A DNA stretch of 64,000 bases from Azospirillum agricola. Its GTDB lineage: Bacteria > Pseudomonadota > Alphaproteobacteria > Azospirillales > Azospirillaceae. Made by a program: the position numbers and the translations under genes. The first letter of the stretch is position 1, and each line of letters opens with the position of its first letter. This document shows, piece by piece, positions 36,981 to 47,490 of the stretch. The notes under the pieces were generated by a model. It made no database searches, was not told the origin of the DNA, and worked only from the letters and a program-made list of their open reading frames with translations. The stretch spans positions 1-64,000 of the forward strand of contig NZ_JAGINM010000010.1 in the NCBI RefSeq assembly GCF_017876095.1, given 5' to 3'.

Positions 36981-37177
36981 CAAGAAACCGCAAGGCCTGT
37001 CGATGTCGCCTTTTGTCACATAGGCAACCCGCCGAACGCGGCGTGTTCACGCCCATACAGCACGATGCCGGTGTGATTTGTCGAACTTCGCCGGATGACC
37101 GGCGTCGTCCGCTGGTAAGCCCTTGAATCATCGGAAGGGCAGGAGCCCGGCCGTTTCTTCGCGGCTGCGGCGGGCCT

Positions 37178-37193
37178 TGGCACGCTTCCTGCT
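37178..37193 (+). promoter_or_regulatory. Sigma-54-type promoter of the PAS-MCP operon
   Basis: TGGCACGCTTCCTGCT matches TGGCACG-N4-TTGCW except C for T at the first -12 position; the invariant GG and GC are correctly spaced. It is 55 bp upstream of the ATG at 37248 and points at it. Confidence 0.7.
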
Positions 37194-37247
37194 GTGTCCG
37201 CCCTCTGTGATCGCCGAGGATCATCGGACAGCGGAAGGGACACGCCC

Positions 37248-37772
37248 ATGCCTCACGCAGGCGTCCACCTGACCGGCCGGGAGCGCAGCTTCCCGCCGGA
37301 CGAGATCATCGTCAGCAAGACCGATCCCCAGGGCCGGCTGACCTATGTGAACGACATTTTCCTGGAGGTCGCCGGCTACGGCGAGGCGGAGTTGATCGGC
37401 AAGCCGCACAGCATCATCCGCCACCCGGCCATGCCGCGCACGATCTTCCGCCGGCTGTGGGAGACGGTGCGGGCCGGGCAGGAGATCTTCGCCTACGTCA
37501 ACAACCGGGCCAAGAACGGCGACCATTACTGGGTGCTGGCCCACGTCACCCCCAACATGGCGCCCGACGGGACGATCGCCGGCTACCATTCCAACCGCCG
37601 GGTGCCGCGCCGCGCCGTGCTCGGCGTCATCGAGCCGCTCTACGGCCGTCTGGCGGCGGCGGAGCGCGCGGCCGGCGGTGGGGAAGCCGGGATGACGGCC
37701 GCCGCGCTCCTGCTGGACGGGATCCTGGACAAGGAGGGGGTGGGCTATGACGAATTCGTTCTCGGTCTCTGA
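37248..37772 (+). CDS. PAS domain sensor protein, Aer N-terminal type
   Basis: 174 residues. A single PAS domain (about 18-125) with the Aer-type pattern TDPQGRLTYVNDIFLEVAGYGEAELIGKPHSIIRHPAMPRTIFRRLWETVRAGQEI and NRAKNGDHYWVLAHVTPN. Such PAS domains bind FAD and sense redox state in aerotaxis. No membrane helix or signalling domain follows, but the next gene, overlapping by 26 bp, encodes an MCP with two helices and no PAS. The two together have the parts of Aer. Confidence 0.84.
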   Translation: MPHAGVHLTGRERSFPPDEIIVSKTDPQGRLTYVNDIFLEVAGYGEAELIGKPHSIIRHPAMPRTIFRRLWETVRAGQEIFAYVNNRAKNGDHYWVLAHVTPNMAPDGTIAGYHSNRRVPRRAVLGVIEPLYGRLAAAERAAGGGEAGMTAAALLLDGILDKEGVGYDEFVLGL

Positions 37773-39057
37773 CTGGTCCTCGGTGGCGCGGGCGCGGGCC
37801 GCCGCCTGGGCCGGCACGCTGCTCCTCGCCGCCCTCGCCCTGCTGCTGCTGGTTCGGCAGGACTGGCCGGCGGCCGGGCTGGCGCTGGCGGCCCTCGTCC
37901 CGTCCCTGTTCGGGCTGCGCGCGCTGAAGCGGGCCGGCGCCAGCATCGACAAGGCGGCGGCGGTCTGCGAGGCGGCGGCGCGCGGCGACCTGTCGGTGCG
38001 GGTGATGGGCATCCGGGGGCACGGCAACATCGGGCGGATGCTGCGCAACATCAACCGGCTGCTCGACCTGACCGAAGCCTTCTGCAAGGAGGCCGACGCC
38101 GCCATGCACAGCGCGAACGAGCGCCACTATTACCGCAAGATCCTGACCACCGGCCTGCGCGGCGATTTCGCCCGCCATGCCACCACCATCAGCCAGTCGC
38201 TCGACCGCATGAAGGAGCGCGACGCCGAGGCGATCCGCTTCGCCGAGGAGAAGGTCCGCCATGTCCTGCTCGGCGTGTCGGGCGCCGTGACCCAGTTGCA
38301 GTCCAACGCCGCGCAGCTCGCCACCAACGCCGACGCCGCGGTGCGCGACGCCGTGGCGGCGGCGGCGGGGGCGGAGCGCGCCTCGGTCAACGTCCAGGCG
38401 GTGGCGGCGGCGACCGGCCAGCTCGCCGCCTCCTTCGACGAGATCAACCACCAGACGGCGGCGGCGACCAGCGTCGCCAGCGACGCGGTGACGATGGCCG
38501 AGCGCACCGATCGCACCATGCGCGAGCTGACCGAGGCCGCCGGGCAGATCGGCGGGGTGATCGCGTTGATCCAGGACATCGCCGCCAAGACCAACATGTT
38601 GGCCCTCAACGCGACCATCGAGGCGGCCCGCGCCGGCCCGGCCGGCAAGGGTTTCGCCGTCGTCGCGTCCGAGGTGAAGACTCTCGCCAACCAGACCGCC
38701 AGGGCCACCGAGGACATCGGTGCCCATGTCCGCCGCATGCGCAGCGTCGCCGAGGGGGCGGGCGAGGCGATCCGCGCCATCGGCCACACCATCGCCAGCA
38801 TCGAGCAGACCTCCACCGCGGTGGCCGGGGCGGTGCAGCAGCAGAACGCTGTGACCGGCGACATCGCCGGCAACGTCTCCGACGCCGCCGCCGGGGCCGG
38901 GATGGTGATCGCCGCCATCTCCACCGTGCGCTGCGCCGCCGAACGGACCAACGGCGTGGTGTCGGAGATCAACGCGGCGACCGGCGAGCTGTCGCAGCAG
39001 GCCCGTGAGCTTCAGGAGCAGATCGACGCCTTCATCGCGCGGGTGCGGGCGGCGTGA
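37747..39057 (+). CDS. Methyl-accepting chemotaxis protein with minimal membrane anchor
   Basis: 436 residues. Two adjacent hydrophobic helices (about 17-55) with hardly any periplasmic loop, a HAMP-like segment, then a cytoplasmic signalling domain with the hairpin core DIAAKTNMLALNATIEAARA, continuing GPAGKGFAVVASEVKTLANQTARATEDI. The usual AGE is AGP here. Lacking its own sensor, it probably receives signals from the PAS protein encoded just upstream and overlapping. It also overlaps the convergent GH1 gene by 26 bp. Role: energy or aerotaxis signalling to CheA/CheW. Confidence 0.88.
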   Translation: MTNSFSVSDWSSVARARAAAWAGTLLLAALALLLLVRQDWPAAGLALAALVPSLFGLRALKRAGASIDKAAAVCEAAARGDLSVRVMGIRGHGNIGRMLRNINRLLDLTEAFCKEADAAMHSANERHYYRKILTTGLRGDFARHATTISQSLDRMKERDAEAIRFAEEKVRHVLLGVSGAVTQLQSNAAQLATNADAAVRDAVAAAAGAERASVNVQAVAAATGQLAASFDEINHQTAAATSVASDAVTMAERTDRTMRELTEAAGQIGGVIALIQDIAAKTNMLALNATIEAARAGPAGKGFAVVASEVKTLANQTARATEDIGAHVRRMRSVAEGAGEAIRAIGHTIASIEQTSTAVAGAVQQQNAVTGDIAGNVSDAAAGAGMVIAAISTVRCAAERTNGVVSEINAATGELSQQARELQEQIDAFIARVRAA

Positions 39058-40396
39058 GGGCTCCCCCGGCTCCGCGCGCCCCCCGGATCAGATCGGCGTA
39101 CCAGCGGGCGGAGTCCTTCGGCGTCCGCGTCCCCGTTGGGAAATCGACGTGGACGATTCCGAAACGCTGGCCGTAGCCGCTGCCCCATTCGAAATTGTCG
39201 AGCAGCGACCAGACGAAATAGCCGCGCACGTCGGCGCCCTGGCTCATCGCCGCGCGCATCGCCTCGTTGTAGATGGTCAGGTAGGCGATGCGGTGGGGGT
39301 CGTGGACGCCGCCGTCCGCCGCCACCGTGTCGCTGCCGCCGCAGCCGTTCTCCGTCACCACGATGGGCAGGCGGTAGCGGCGCTGGATGGTCAGCAGCTC
39401 CTCGCGGAAGGCGTCGGGGAAGATCGCCCAGCCGACGCCGTGGGTCGGCGAATCCGGCGGCGCGTCGCCCCAGCCGTAGCCCCAGATGCGCGACGCATCG
39501 GCCTTGGCGAAGATCGGGCCGTAATGGTTCAACCCGAACCAGTCCACCGGCCGGGCGATGCGGGCCATGTCGCCGGCCCGGACATGCGGCTCGATCAGGG
39601 ATGCGGTCTGTGGCGGGTAGTGGCCGAGGATCTGCGGGTCGCAGAAGACCAGGTTCCAGTGCTCGTCGAGCAGGGAGGCCGCCGCGCGGTTCTCCGCCGT
39701 GTCGGTCTCGGGGATGACGGCCTGCCGGTTGTGGATCGCCCCGATCGAGGCGCCGGGCACGAGATCGCGCAGCACGTCGACCCCGGCGCCGTGGGCGAGG
39801 TTGACGTGGTGGATGGCGCGCAGATGCTGGGTGCGGTCGACGATGCCGGGCGCCGCCCAGGGGATGGCGTAGCCGAACAGCGTGAAGACCGAGAATTCGT
39901 TGAAGGTGATCCAGCGCTTCACCCGGTCGCCGTAGCGCTTGGCGCAGAGCGCCGCGTAGTCGGCGTACCAGCCGATGCTGTCGCGCGACGACCAGCCGCC
40001 GAGGTCGTGCAGGGCCTGCGGCAGATCCCAGTGGTAAAGGCAGAGCCACGGCTCGATCCCGGATTCCAGCAGCCGGTCGATCAGCCGGTCGTAGAAGTCG
40101 AGTCCCTTGTCGTTCACCGCGCCCCGCCCGCGCGGCAGCACGCGCGGCCAGGAGACGGAGAAGCGGTAGGCGTCCACCCCCAGCCCCCGCATCAGGGCGA
40201 CGTCCTCCTCCCAGCGGTGGTAATGGTCGCAGGCGACGTCGCCGCTGTCGCCGTTCACCACCCCGCCCTGGGTGCGGCAGCGGGTGTCCCAGACGCTGGG
40301 GCCGCGCCCATCCTCGGCCGCCGCCCCCTCGATCTGGTAGGCGGAGGTCGAGACGCCCCAGACGAATCCGGGCGGGTAGGACGTGTCGGCGATCAT
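39032..40396 (-). CDS. Glycoside hydrolase family 1 beta-glucosidase (paralogue)
   Basis: 454 residues from ATG 40396. GFVWGVSTSAYQIEGA, acid/base Glu in ITFNEFSVF, nucleophile Glu in VVTENGCG, and WSLLDNFEWGSGYG show an intact GH1 active site. It shares most residues of its N-terminal half with the enzyme at 28141, and the DNA at 40065-40141 is identical to 28396-28472 in inverted orientation, which indicates recent duplication or gene conversion. The C-terminal Ala/Pro-rich tail extends into the end of the convergent MCP gene. Cytoplasmic. Confidence 0.92.
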   Translation of the reverse strand: MIADTSYPPGFVWGVSTSAYQIEGAAAEDGRGPSVWDTRCRTQGGVVNGDSGDVACDHYHRWEEDVALMRGLGVDAYRFSVSWPRVLPRGRGAVNDKGLDFYDRLIDRLLESGIEPWLCLYHWDLPQALHDLGGWSSRDSIGWYADYAALCAKRYGDRVKRWITFNEFSVFTLFGYAIPWAAPGIVDRTQHLRAIHHVNLAHGAGVDVLRDLVPGASIGAIHNRQAVIPETDTAENRAAASLLDEHWNLVFCDPQILGHYPPQTASLIEPHVRAGDMARIARPVDWFGLNHYGPIFAKADASRIWGYGWGDAPPDSPTHGVGWAIFPDAFREELLTIQRRYRLPIVVTENGCGGSDTVAADGGVHDPHRIAYLTIYNEAMRAAMSQGADVRGYFVWSLLDNFEWGSGYGQRFGIVHVDFPTGTRTPKDSARWYADLIRGARGAGGALTPPAPAR

Positions 40397-40440
40397 GGCG
40401 GTCGCTTTCCTGAAAAGCCGGGCCTGGGAAAATAGAGCCG

Positions 40441-40776
40441 TCAGGCGATGCTGTTGATCGCCCGGCAGCGGCCCTCGAAATCGTCGGAAATGAATTCGGG
40501 CCGCTTGTAATAGCCCTTCATCCAGCTCGCCAGCAGGCACAGCTCCTCCAGCTTGACCAGCTCGTCCAGCGTGCCGCCGGGAAAGCGCAGGGTGAAGCTG
40601 TCGCTGATGTACTCCAGCACCTGCTCGATCTGCTCGATGCTCAGGCCGATGTCGGTTTCCAGGGTGGCGTTGCGGGTCAGCAGCGCCTCGTCGATCCCAT
40701 ACTCGTCCCGGATGAGTTTCACGATCCAACGGAACATGTGCATCCAGTTGGAAACGCCCTCGATCGATTTGCTCAT
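40441..40776 (-). CDS. Small acyl-carrier-like protein of unknown function
   Basis: 111 residues. The region RNATLETDIGLSIEQIEQVLEYISDSF has the spacing of an acyl carrier protein helix II, but the usual DSL phosphopantetheine motif is absent (GLS instead), as in DUF1493-type proteins. The C-terminal part (EELCLLASWMKGYYKRPEFISDDF) is not recognised. The gene is 44 bp upstream of the GH1 gene on the same strand. Function cannot be assigned. Confidence 0.6.
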   Translation of the reverse strand: MSKSIEGVSNWMHMFRWIVKLIRDEYGIDEALLTRNATLETDIGLSIEQIEQVLEYISDSFTLRFPGGTLDELVKLEELCLLASWMKGYYKRPEFISDDFEGRCRAINSIA

Positions 40777-40924
40777 CTCGACACTCGCTCAAGGTCCCCG
40801 CGGGTGGGTGGCGCCGAAGACACGAAGGGGGTAAGCCGAACGGCGGGACTATACACCAGCGTACCGCAAGAAGAACTCAGGATCAGCCGCATAAGGCAGG
40901 CGGAAATGTTAAAAAACCGCGACA

Positions 40925-41010
40925 CTTTCGCCACCCTTGCGGGTGGGAAAGGTCGCGGCGTGGAGGGCAATCACACAAGCCTCCTCTCCCCTTGCGGGGG
41001 AAGGGCGCCT
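40925..41010. repeat. Two GC-rich hairpins in intergenic region
   Basis: First hairpin CCACCC-TTGC-GGGTGG (40931-40946) flanked by TTTC and GAAA; on the minus strand a run of six T follows within 25 bases, so it may terminate the 41046 gene. Second element has CCTCTCCCC ... GGGGGAAGGG (about 40982-41005), of the same kind as the palindromes at 16.1 and 63.6 kb. Nothing else is evident in 40777-41045. Confidence 0.5.
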
Positions 41011-41045
41011 CCCTGTCTCAGGCGATCGCCCCGGAGGGCGGACGG

Positions 41046-42122
41046 TCAGCCGAGCCGGTGCGACGACACAGGTTCCAGGTCGCCGCGCCAGTCGCGGATC
41101 TCCTGCTCCACCCGTTCGGCGGCGCGCTGGTCGCGGAAGCGTTTGCGCACGCGGCCATTGGCTCCGCGCGCCTGCATCGCCAGCAGCCGCTCCTCGACCT
41201 CCGGCTCGCTGGCGATGGCCTGGCGCCAGCGCTCCAGCCGGATCTCCACCACCGCGTCGACGATGTTCTGGGTGCCGGGGCGGCGGCCCAGCTTGGCGAC
41301 GCTGGGGGCGAGGCGCGCGGCGGCCGACGCCGCCACCTCGGCCGGCATCGCCGGGAAGACGTTGCGCACCGCCGTGGCGATGGACTGCTTGAGGTCGTCG
41401 CCGCGCCCGCGCTCCTCGGCGCGGCGGTCGTTGCGCGCCTCGACGCGGGCGTGGCGCCTGGCGTGCCACGCCAGCACGTCGGAGGCGACCGCGCGGCCGT
41501 CCTCGTCCAGCCAGACCACCGCCTCGGCCCCGCCGCGCAGCAGGGAGCGGACGGCGTCGGGGAGTTCCGGATTCGCCGCCTCGCCGGCCGGAACCTCCAG
41601 CGCCAGCCGCAGGGCCAGCAGCGAGCGCAGCGACCGTTCCCGCCCGGCGGGGTCGGCGGCGAGCAGCGCCGCGCGCGGCGTGGCGTCGGTGCCCAGCAGC
41701 GCCTGGATCACCTCCAGATCGCTGCGGGTCCAGCGGCGGGAGGCGACCAGCCGCTCGGCCCGCTCCTTGTGGTGCTCGCGCACCTCGCGCGGCTCGACCG
41801 CGTCGGCGGACAGCAGCACCCACACGCCGCCTTCCCGGCGGGCCAGCGCCCAACCGGCGCGCGCCGGCAGCGGCCGGTCGGTGGCGAAGCGCAGCCCGCC
41901 GCCCTCCCCGTCTCCGGGGGCGGCTTCCAGGTTCCAGCGGTCGGCGGCGCGCAGGCAGCCCTCCTCCGGCGCCAGCCAGGGCTGGCCGGGTTGCGAATAG
42001 AACCCGCCCCCGCCGGGGCCGCGGACGATCACCGGCCAGCCGGCGACCTCGGCGGCGAGGCTGTCGGGCATCTCGGCCGGGCGCTCCCAGGCGCCCAGCT
42101 TCATCAAACGATCAGACGACAT
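41046..42122 (-). CDS. Hypothetical protein
   Basis: 358 residues, charged and Arg/Glu/Ala rich, no signal peptide or membrane helix. AAAGGAG lies 5 bases before the ATG at 42122. The N-terminal half contains a mixed beta-like region (AEVAGWPVIVRGPGGGGFYSQPGQPWLAPEEGCLRAADRW). The C-terminal half is helical with many Arg/Glu (ASAAARLAPSVAKLGRRPGTQNIVDAVVEIRLERWRQAI). No family recognised. Divergent from the Na/Pi transporter gene. Confidence 0.65.
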   Translation of the reverse strand: MSSDRLMKLGAWERPAEMPDSLAAEVAGWPVIVRGPGGGGFYSQPGQPWLAPEEGCLRAADRWNLEAAPGDGEGGGLRFATDRPLPARAGWALARREGGVWVLLSADAVEPREVREHHKERAERLVASRRWTRSDLEVIQALLGTDATPRAALLAADPAGRERSLRSLLALRLALEVPAGEAANPELPDAVRSLLRGGAEAVVWLDEDGRAVASDVLAWHARRHARVEARNDRRAEERGRGDDLKQSIATAVRNVFPAMPAEVAASAAARLAPSVAKLGRRPGTQNIVDAVVEIRLERWRQAIASEPEVEERLLAMQARGANGRVRKRFRDQRAAERVEQEIRDWRGDLEPVSSHRLG

Positions 42123-42197
42123 GCATGCTCCTTTGCCCGAAAGCATAGCATGCGGCCGGGCCGCCGTCCCAGCCGGGCGTCGTCCCGGCGGGGCCGG

Positions 42198-42215
42198 GTG
42201 TAACACAACCGTCAT
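42198..42215 (+). promoter_or_regulatory. Possible Pho box
   Basis: GTGTAACACAACCGTCAT agrees with the enterobacterial Pho box (CTGTCATAAAACTGTCAT) at 13 of 18 positions, including the complete second GTCAT half. It is about 130 bp upstream of the Na/Pi cotransporter ATG. PhoB control of phosphate uptake would make sense, but the site is imperfect. Confidence 0.4.
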
Positions 42216-42345
42216 ATTGTCCCGGATGCGTCCGGCGCCCATGATTGAAAGGGTGACCGATCCCGAACGGTGCCCACCCAACGCGGAGGATCCGACCACG
42301 GCACCATGACCGCCGGCCAGGGCGTGCCGGCCAAGGAGTGCGCGC

Positions 42346-44049
42346 ATGCAGGCGACCCAGCTTCTCCTCACCCTTGCCGGCAACGTCGTGCTTCTGCTGT
42401 GGGGGCTGCACATGGTGCAGTCCGGGCTAATCCGCGCCTTCGGCGGCGACCTGCGCAACCTCCTGGCGGTCGGTCTGCGCAACCGCTGGTCGGCGATGGC
42501 GGCCGGGCTGGGCGTCACCACGCTGTTGCAGAGCAGCACGGCCACCGGCCTGATGGTGGCGGGCTTCGCCGCGACCGGGGCGATGCCGCTGGTTCCGGCG
42601 CTGGCGGCGATGCTGGGGGCGAATGTCGGCACGACGCTGATCGTCCAGCTCTTCGCCTTCGACGCCGCGCGTCTCGCCCCGGTTCTGCTGCTGGCGGGAT
42701 TCCTCGCTTTCCGGCGCGGTGCGCGGACGCGCACCCGCGACCTCGGGCGGGTCGGGATCGGGCTGGGGCTGATGCTGCTGTCGCTGCACCTGCTGCTCGT
42801 GACGATCGAGCCGGTCGGCGGCGACGCGGCCTTCCGCGAGATCCTCGCCGTGCTGACCGGCGATCCGGTGATCGCCCTGCTGCTGGCGGCGGTCCTGACC
42901 TGGGCCGCCCATTCCAGCGTCGCCATCGTGCTGCTGATCGCCTCGCTGGCCGGCACCCAGGTGATCGCGCCGCACGCCGTCCTCGCCATGGTGGCGGGGG
43001 CCAACCTCGGCAGCGCCATCAACCCGATCCTCGAGGGGCCGGGCGGCGGCGGTCCCGACGGCAACCCGGCGGCGCGCCGCCTGCCGGTCGGCAACCTCCT
43101 GAACCGGGCGGTCGGCTGCCTGCTTGTGCTGGTGGCCGGCGACCCGATCGTCGCGGCGATGACCCGGCTGTCGGGCAGCGGCGGCCGGCTCGCCGCCGAC
43201 TTCCACCTGCTGTTCAATCTGGCGCTCGCCGCGCTGTTCGTGCTGCCGCTGCCGGCGCTGGCCCGGCTGCTGGTCCGCCTGTTCCCGGAGCGGGTGAGCG
43301 TCGCCGATCCCTCCGCCCCGCTGCATCTCGACCGCGCCGCCCTCGCCGCCCCGCACCTCGCCATCGCCAACGCCGCGCGCGAGGCCCTGCGCATGTCCGA
43401 CACGGTGGAGGTGATGCTGCGCGGCGCGCTCGACGTCTTCCGCACCGGCGACCGCAAGCTGATCCAGGAGATCCGGCGGATGGACGACGTGCTCGACCGG
43501 TTGCAGAGCGCGATCAAGGAGTATCTGACCCACATCGAGCCCGACGAGATGGACGAGCGCGACGCCCGCCGCGCCGCCGGCATCCTGACGCTCGTCATCA
43601 ATCTGGAGCATGTCGGCGACATCATCGACCGCAGCCTGATGGATGCGGCGTCGAAGAGGATCAAGCGCAAGCTGCGCTTCTCCGATGAGGGGGCCGCGGA
43701 GATCACCGGCATGCTGGAACGGCTGCTGTCCACCCAGCGGCTGGCGGCGGCGGTCTTCGTGTCGGGCGATCTGCGGGCGGCGCGCAGCCTGATGCGGGAG
43801 AAGGAGGTCATGCGCGAGTTGGAGACCCGGGCGACCGAGGCGCATTTCGCCCGCCTGCGCGCCGGCCGGGGCGAAAGCCTGGAGACCAGCGCGCTGCACA
43901 TCGACATCCTGCGCGACCTGCGGCGCATCAACGCCCATCTGGCCGCCACCGCCTACCCGGTGCTCGACCGTTCGGGCGAACTGCGCGCCAGCCGGCTGAA
44001 GGAGACCGACGGCGGGCATGGCGGGCACGGGCAGCCGTCGCTGCGCTGA
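42346..44049 (+). CDS. Na/Pi cotransporter family protein with PhoU domain
   Basis: 567 residues. The N-terminal half (about 1-310) is a PNaS-family transporter with duplicated QSS motifs: GVTTLLQSSTATGLMVAGF and AHSSVAIVLLIASLAG, plus MLGANVGTTL and VAGANLGSAINP. The C-terminal half (about 340-550) is a PhoU-like helical bundle (RRMDDVLDRLQSAIKEYL, ILTLVINLEHVGDIIDRSL). This matches NptA/YjbB-type proteins, which move phosphate with sodium, possibly outward. Followed by the convergent hemerythrin gene. Confidence 0.88.
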   Translation: MQATQLLLTLAGNVVLLLWGLHMVQSGLIRAFGGDLRNLLAVGLRNRWSAMAAGLGVTTLLQSSTATGLMVAGFAATGAMPLVPALAAMLGANVGTTLIVQLFAFDAARLAPVLLLAGFLAFRRGARTRTRDLGRVGIGLGLMLLSLHLLLVTIEPVGGDAAFREILAVLTGDPVIALLLAAVLTWAAHSSVAIVLLIASLAGTQVIAPHAVLAMVAGANLGSAINPILEGPGGGGPDGNPAARRLPVGNLLNRAVGCLLVLVAGDPIVAAMTRLSGSGGRLAADFHLLFNLALAALFVLPLPALARLLVRLFPERVSVADPSAPLHLDRAALAAPHLAIANAAREALRMSDTVEVMLRGALDVFRTGDRKLIQEIRRMDDVLDRLQSAIKEYLTHIEPDEMDERDARRAAGILTLVINLEHVGDIIDRSLMDAASKRIKRKLRFSDEGAAEITGMLERLLSTQRLAAAVFVSGDLRAARSLMREKEVMRELETRATEAHFARLRAGRGESLETSALHIDILRDLRRINAHLAATAYPVLDRSGELRASRLKETDGGHGGHGQPSLR

Positions 44050-44076
44050 CCCGCCGGTGCGCTGCGGGTGCCGGCG

Positions 44077-44496
44077 TCAGGCCGCCGCCCTGGCCGCCAG
44101 CGGGTAGAGCTCGGCGTCCTCGCGGCCGATCCGCGCCTTGAGCTGGGCGAGAATGGCGCGCGTCTCGGCGATGAAGCGGGCGGGATCCCTGGCGATGGCC
44201 AGCGGCCCCGGCCACGCCTTGCGGTAGGTGTCGAAGCGCTGGGTCAGCCCGCCCATCTCCTCCTGGAAGCGCACCGCCATGCTGCGGAGCGCCGGGTCGG
44301 CGCCGCGCGCCAGCCGGGGGTAGAGCGCCTTGTCCTCGATCGCCAGATGGACCGAGAATTTGCCGAACAGCCGCACCAGCTCGCCCGACACGGCGGCCGG
44401 ATCCGCCGCGACCGCCGCCGGGTCGAGCCGGCGTTCGACGGAGGCGGCGAGCGCCAGCACCTCGGCGTGGTGGTCGTTGAAGCTTGTCATGTCCAT
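44077..44496 (-). CDS. Hemerythrin domain protein
   Basis: 139 residues with a hemerythrin/HHE four-helix pattern: FNDHHAEVLALA, FGKFSVHLAIEDKALYPRL, and IGREDAELYPLA near the end, supplying His and acidic ligands for a di-iron site. Start 44496 (MDMTSF) or 44490. It is 32 bp downstream of the flavohaemoglobin gene on the same strand, so both probably belong to the NorR-controlled response to nitric oxide; hemerythrin proteins of this type help with nitrosative damage or iron-sulfur repair. Confidence 0.84.
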   Translation of the reverse strand: MDMTSFNDHHAEVLALAASVERRLDPAAVAADPAAVSGELVRLFGKFSVHLAIEDKALYPRLARGADPALRSMAVRFQEEMGGLTQRFDTYRKAWPGPLAIARDPARFIAETRAILAQLKARIGREDAELYPLAARAAA

Positions 44497-44528
44497 GATC
44501 GTGGCCTTTCGTTTTGAAGGAGTTCCGC

Positions 44529-45704
44529 TCAGGCGATGGCTTCCTTCGGCCCGAAGAACTCGTGGAAGATCGCCGAGGCGGGCAGGCCCAGCGCGGTCAG
44601 CGCCCCGATCACCGCCGTCATGAAGGGCTTCGGCCCGACGACGTAGGCGGCGACGCCGGGTTCCCGCGGCAGCAGCGCCGCCAGACGCTCGCGGTCGAGC
44701 AGGCCGGTCAGGTGCGGCTGGTCGGTGGTCTCCGGCTCGGCGTAGCAGTAGACGGTCGTCAGCCCCGCGTGGCGGCCCGCCAGATCGTCGAGATGGTTGC
44801 GGAAGGCGTGGACCGAGCCGTTGATGGCGGCGTGGACGTAGACCACCTTGCGCCCGGCGGCGAGTGCCTGCTCGGCCAGCGGCAGCGCCGGGGTCTGCCC
44901 CACCCCGCCGGTGATCAGCAGCAGCGGGCCGTCGCCCTCGCGCAGCACGAACTCGCCGGCCGGCGGGTAGACCTCCAATTCGTCGCCCACCCGCGCGCGG
45001 TCGTGCAGGAAGCCGGACACCAGCCCCTGCGCCTCGCGCTTCACCGAGATTCGGTAGTCGCGGCCGTTCGGCGAGGCCGACAGGCTGTAGTTGCGGTGGA
45101 CCGTCTCGCCGCCGATCGCCAGCTTGAGGCCGAGATACTGGCCGGGCAGGAAATCCATCACCCGCCCGCCGTCCACCGGCTCCAGCCGGAAGGAGGTGAT
45201 GACCGCGCTCTCCGCCGTCTTCCCGGCGATGCGGAAGCGCCGCGCGCCGCGCCAGCCGCCGGTCAGCGCGGCCTTGCGGGCGTATTCCGCCTCCTCCGCC
45301 GCGATCAGCAGGCGGGCGAGCTGCCAGTAGGCCGCGCCCCAGGCGTCGGCGACCTCGGCCGTCACCGCGTCGCCCAGGACGCGGCCGATCGCCTCCATCA
45401 GGCAGGCGCCGACGATCCCGTACTGGTCGGGCGTGATGTTCAGCGAGACGTGCTTCTGCACGATGCCCTCGACCGCCGGGCCGAGCACCTCCAGCCGGTC
45501 GATGTTGGAGGCGTAGGCGATGATGGCGTTGGCCAGCGCCTCCGGCTGGGCGCCGCCGCGCTGGTGGCTCTGGTTGAAGACGGCGCGCACCTCGGGGAAG
45601 CGCTCGAACATCAGCGGGTAGAAGGTCCCGGTGATGCGGTTGGCGTTGGCGGCGACGACCGGGGCGGTGGCCTTGACGACGGCGATCTGGGCGGGGGTCA
45701 GCAT
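44529..45704 (-). CDS. hmp: Flavohaemoglobin (nitric oxide dioxygenase)
   Basis: 391 residues from ATG 45704 (MLTPAQIAVVKATAPVV, the family start). Globin domain (1-140) with the proximal His in EGIVQKHVSLNI; FAD domain with HRNYSLSASPNG; NAD domain with LLLITGGVGQTPALPL and YVVGPKPFM. It oxidises NO to nitrate using O2 and NADH in the cytoplasm. A sigma-54 promoter about 45 bp upstream and a NorR box between it and the divergent norR gene give direct evidence of NO-dependent control. Confidence 0.94.
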   Translation of the reverse strand: MLTPAQIAVVKATAPVVAANANRITGTFYPLMFERFPEVRAVFNQSHQRGGAQPEALANAIIAYASNIDRLEVLGPAVEGIVQKHVSLNITPDQYGIVGACLMEAIGRVLGDAVTAEVADAWGAAYWQLARLLIAAEEAEYARKAALTGGWRGARRFRIAGKTAESAVITSFRLEPVDGGRVMDFLPGQYLGLKLAIGGETVHRNYSLSASPNGRDYRISVKREAQGLVSGFLHDRARVGDELEVYPPAGEFVLREGDGPLLLITGGVGQTPALPLAEQALAAGRKVVYVHAAINGSVHAFRNHLDDLAGRHAGLTTVYCYAEPETTDQPHLTGLLDRERLAALLPREPGVAAYVVGPKPFMTAVIGALTALGLPASAIFHEFFGPKEAIA

Positions 45705-45748
45705 GGAGGAGGCAATCCTTTTGCGCGGCACGATGTCGCATTCGAATG

Positions 45749-45763
45749 GCAATCCCCGTGCCA
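45749..45763 (-). promoter_or_regulatory. Sigma-54 promoter of hmp
   Basis: On the minus strand TGGCACGGGGATTGC: perfect TGGCACG, 4-base spacer, TTGC. It ends 45 bp before the hmp ATG and reads toward it. Confidence 0.87.
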
Positions 45764-45805
45764 GGACGCCGGCCCCGGCTTTCCGCCGGACTGGTTGGGG
45801 CTGTT

Positions 45806-45816
45806 GTCAGAGTGAC
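45806..45816. promoter_or_regulatory. NorR binding site
   Basis: GTCAGAGTGAC is exactly the NorR consensus GTCA-N3-TGAC. It lies 43 bp upstream of the hmp -24 box. A weaker second site GTC-N5-GAC is at 45832-45842, overlapping the norR ATG, which could give autoregulation. Confidence 0.75.
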
Positions 45817-45836
45817 ACGCTGGGTTATGATGTCGA

Positions 45837-47420
<1,584 letters not shown>

Positions 47421-47490
47421 TCGCAACGCAGGGCTGTGCCGCCCCCGCCCGTAGAAGATGGGTCAAGGATCCAGGAGACGGGGGCACGAC

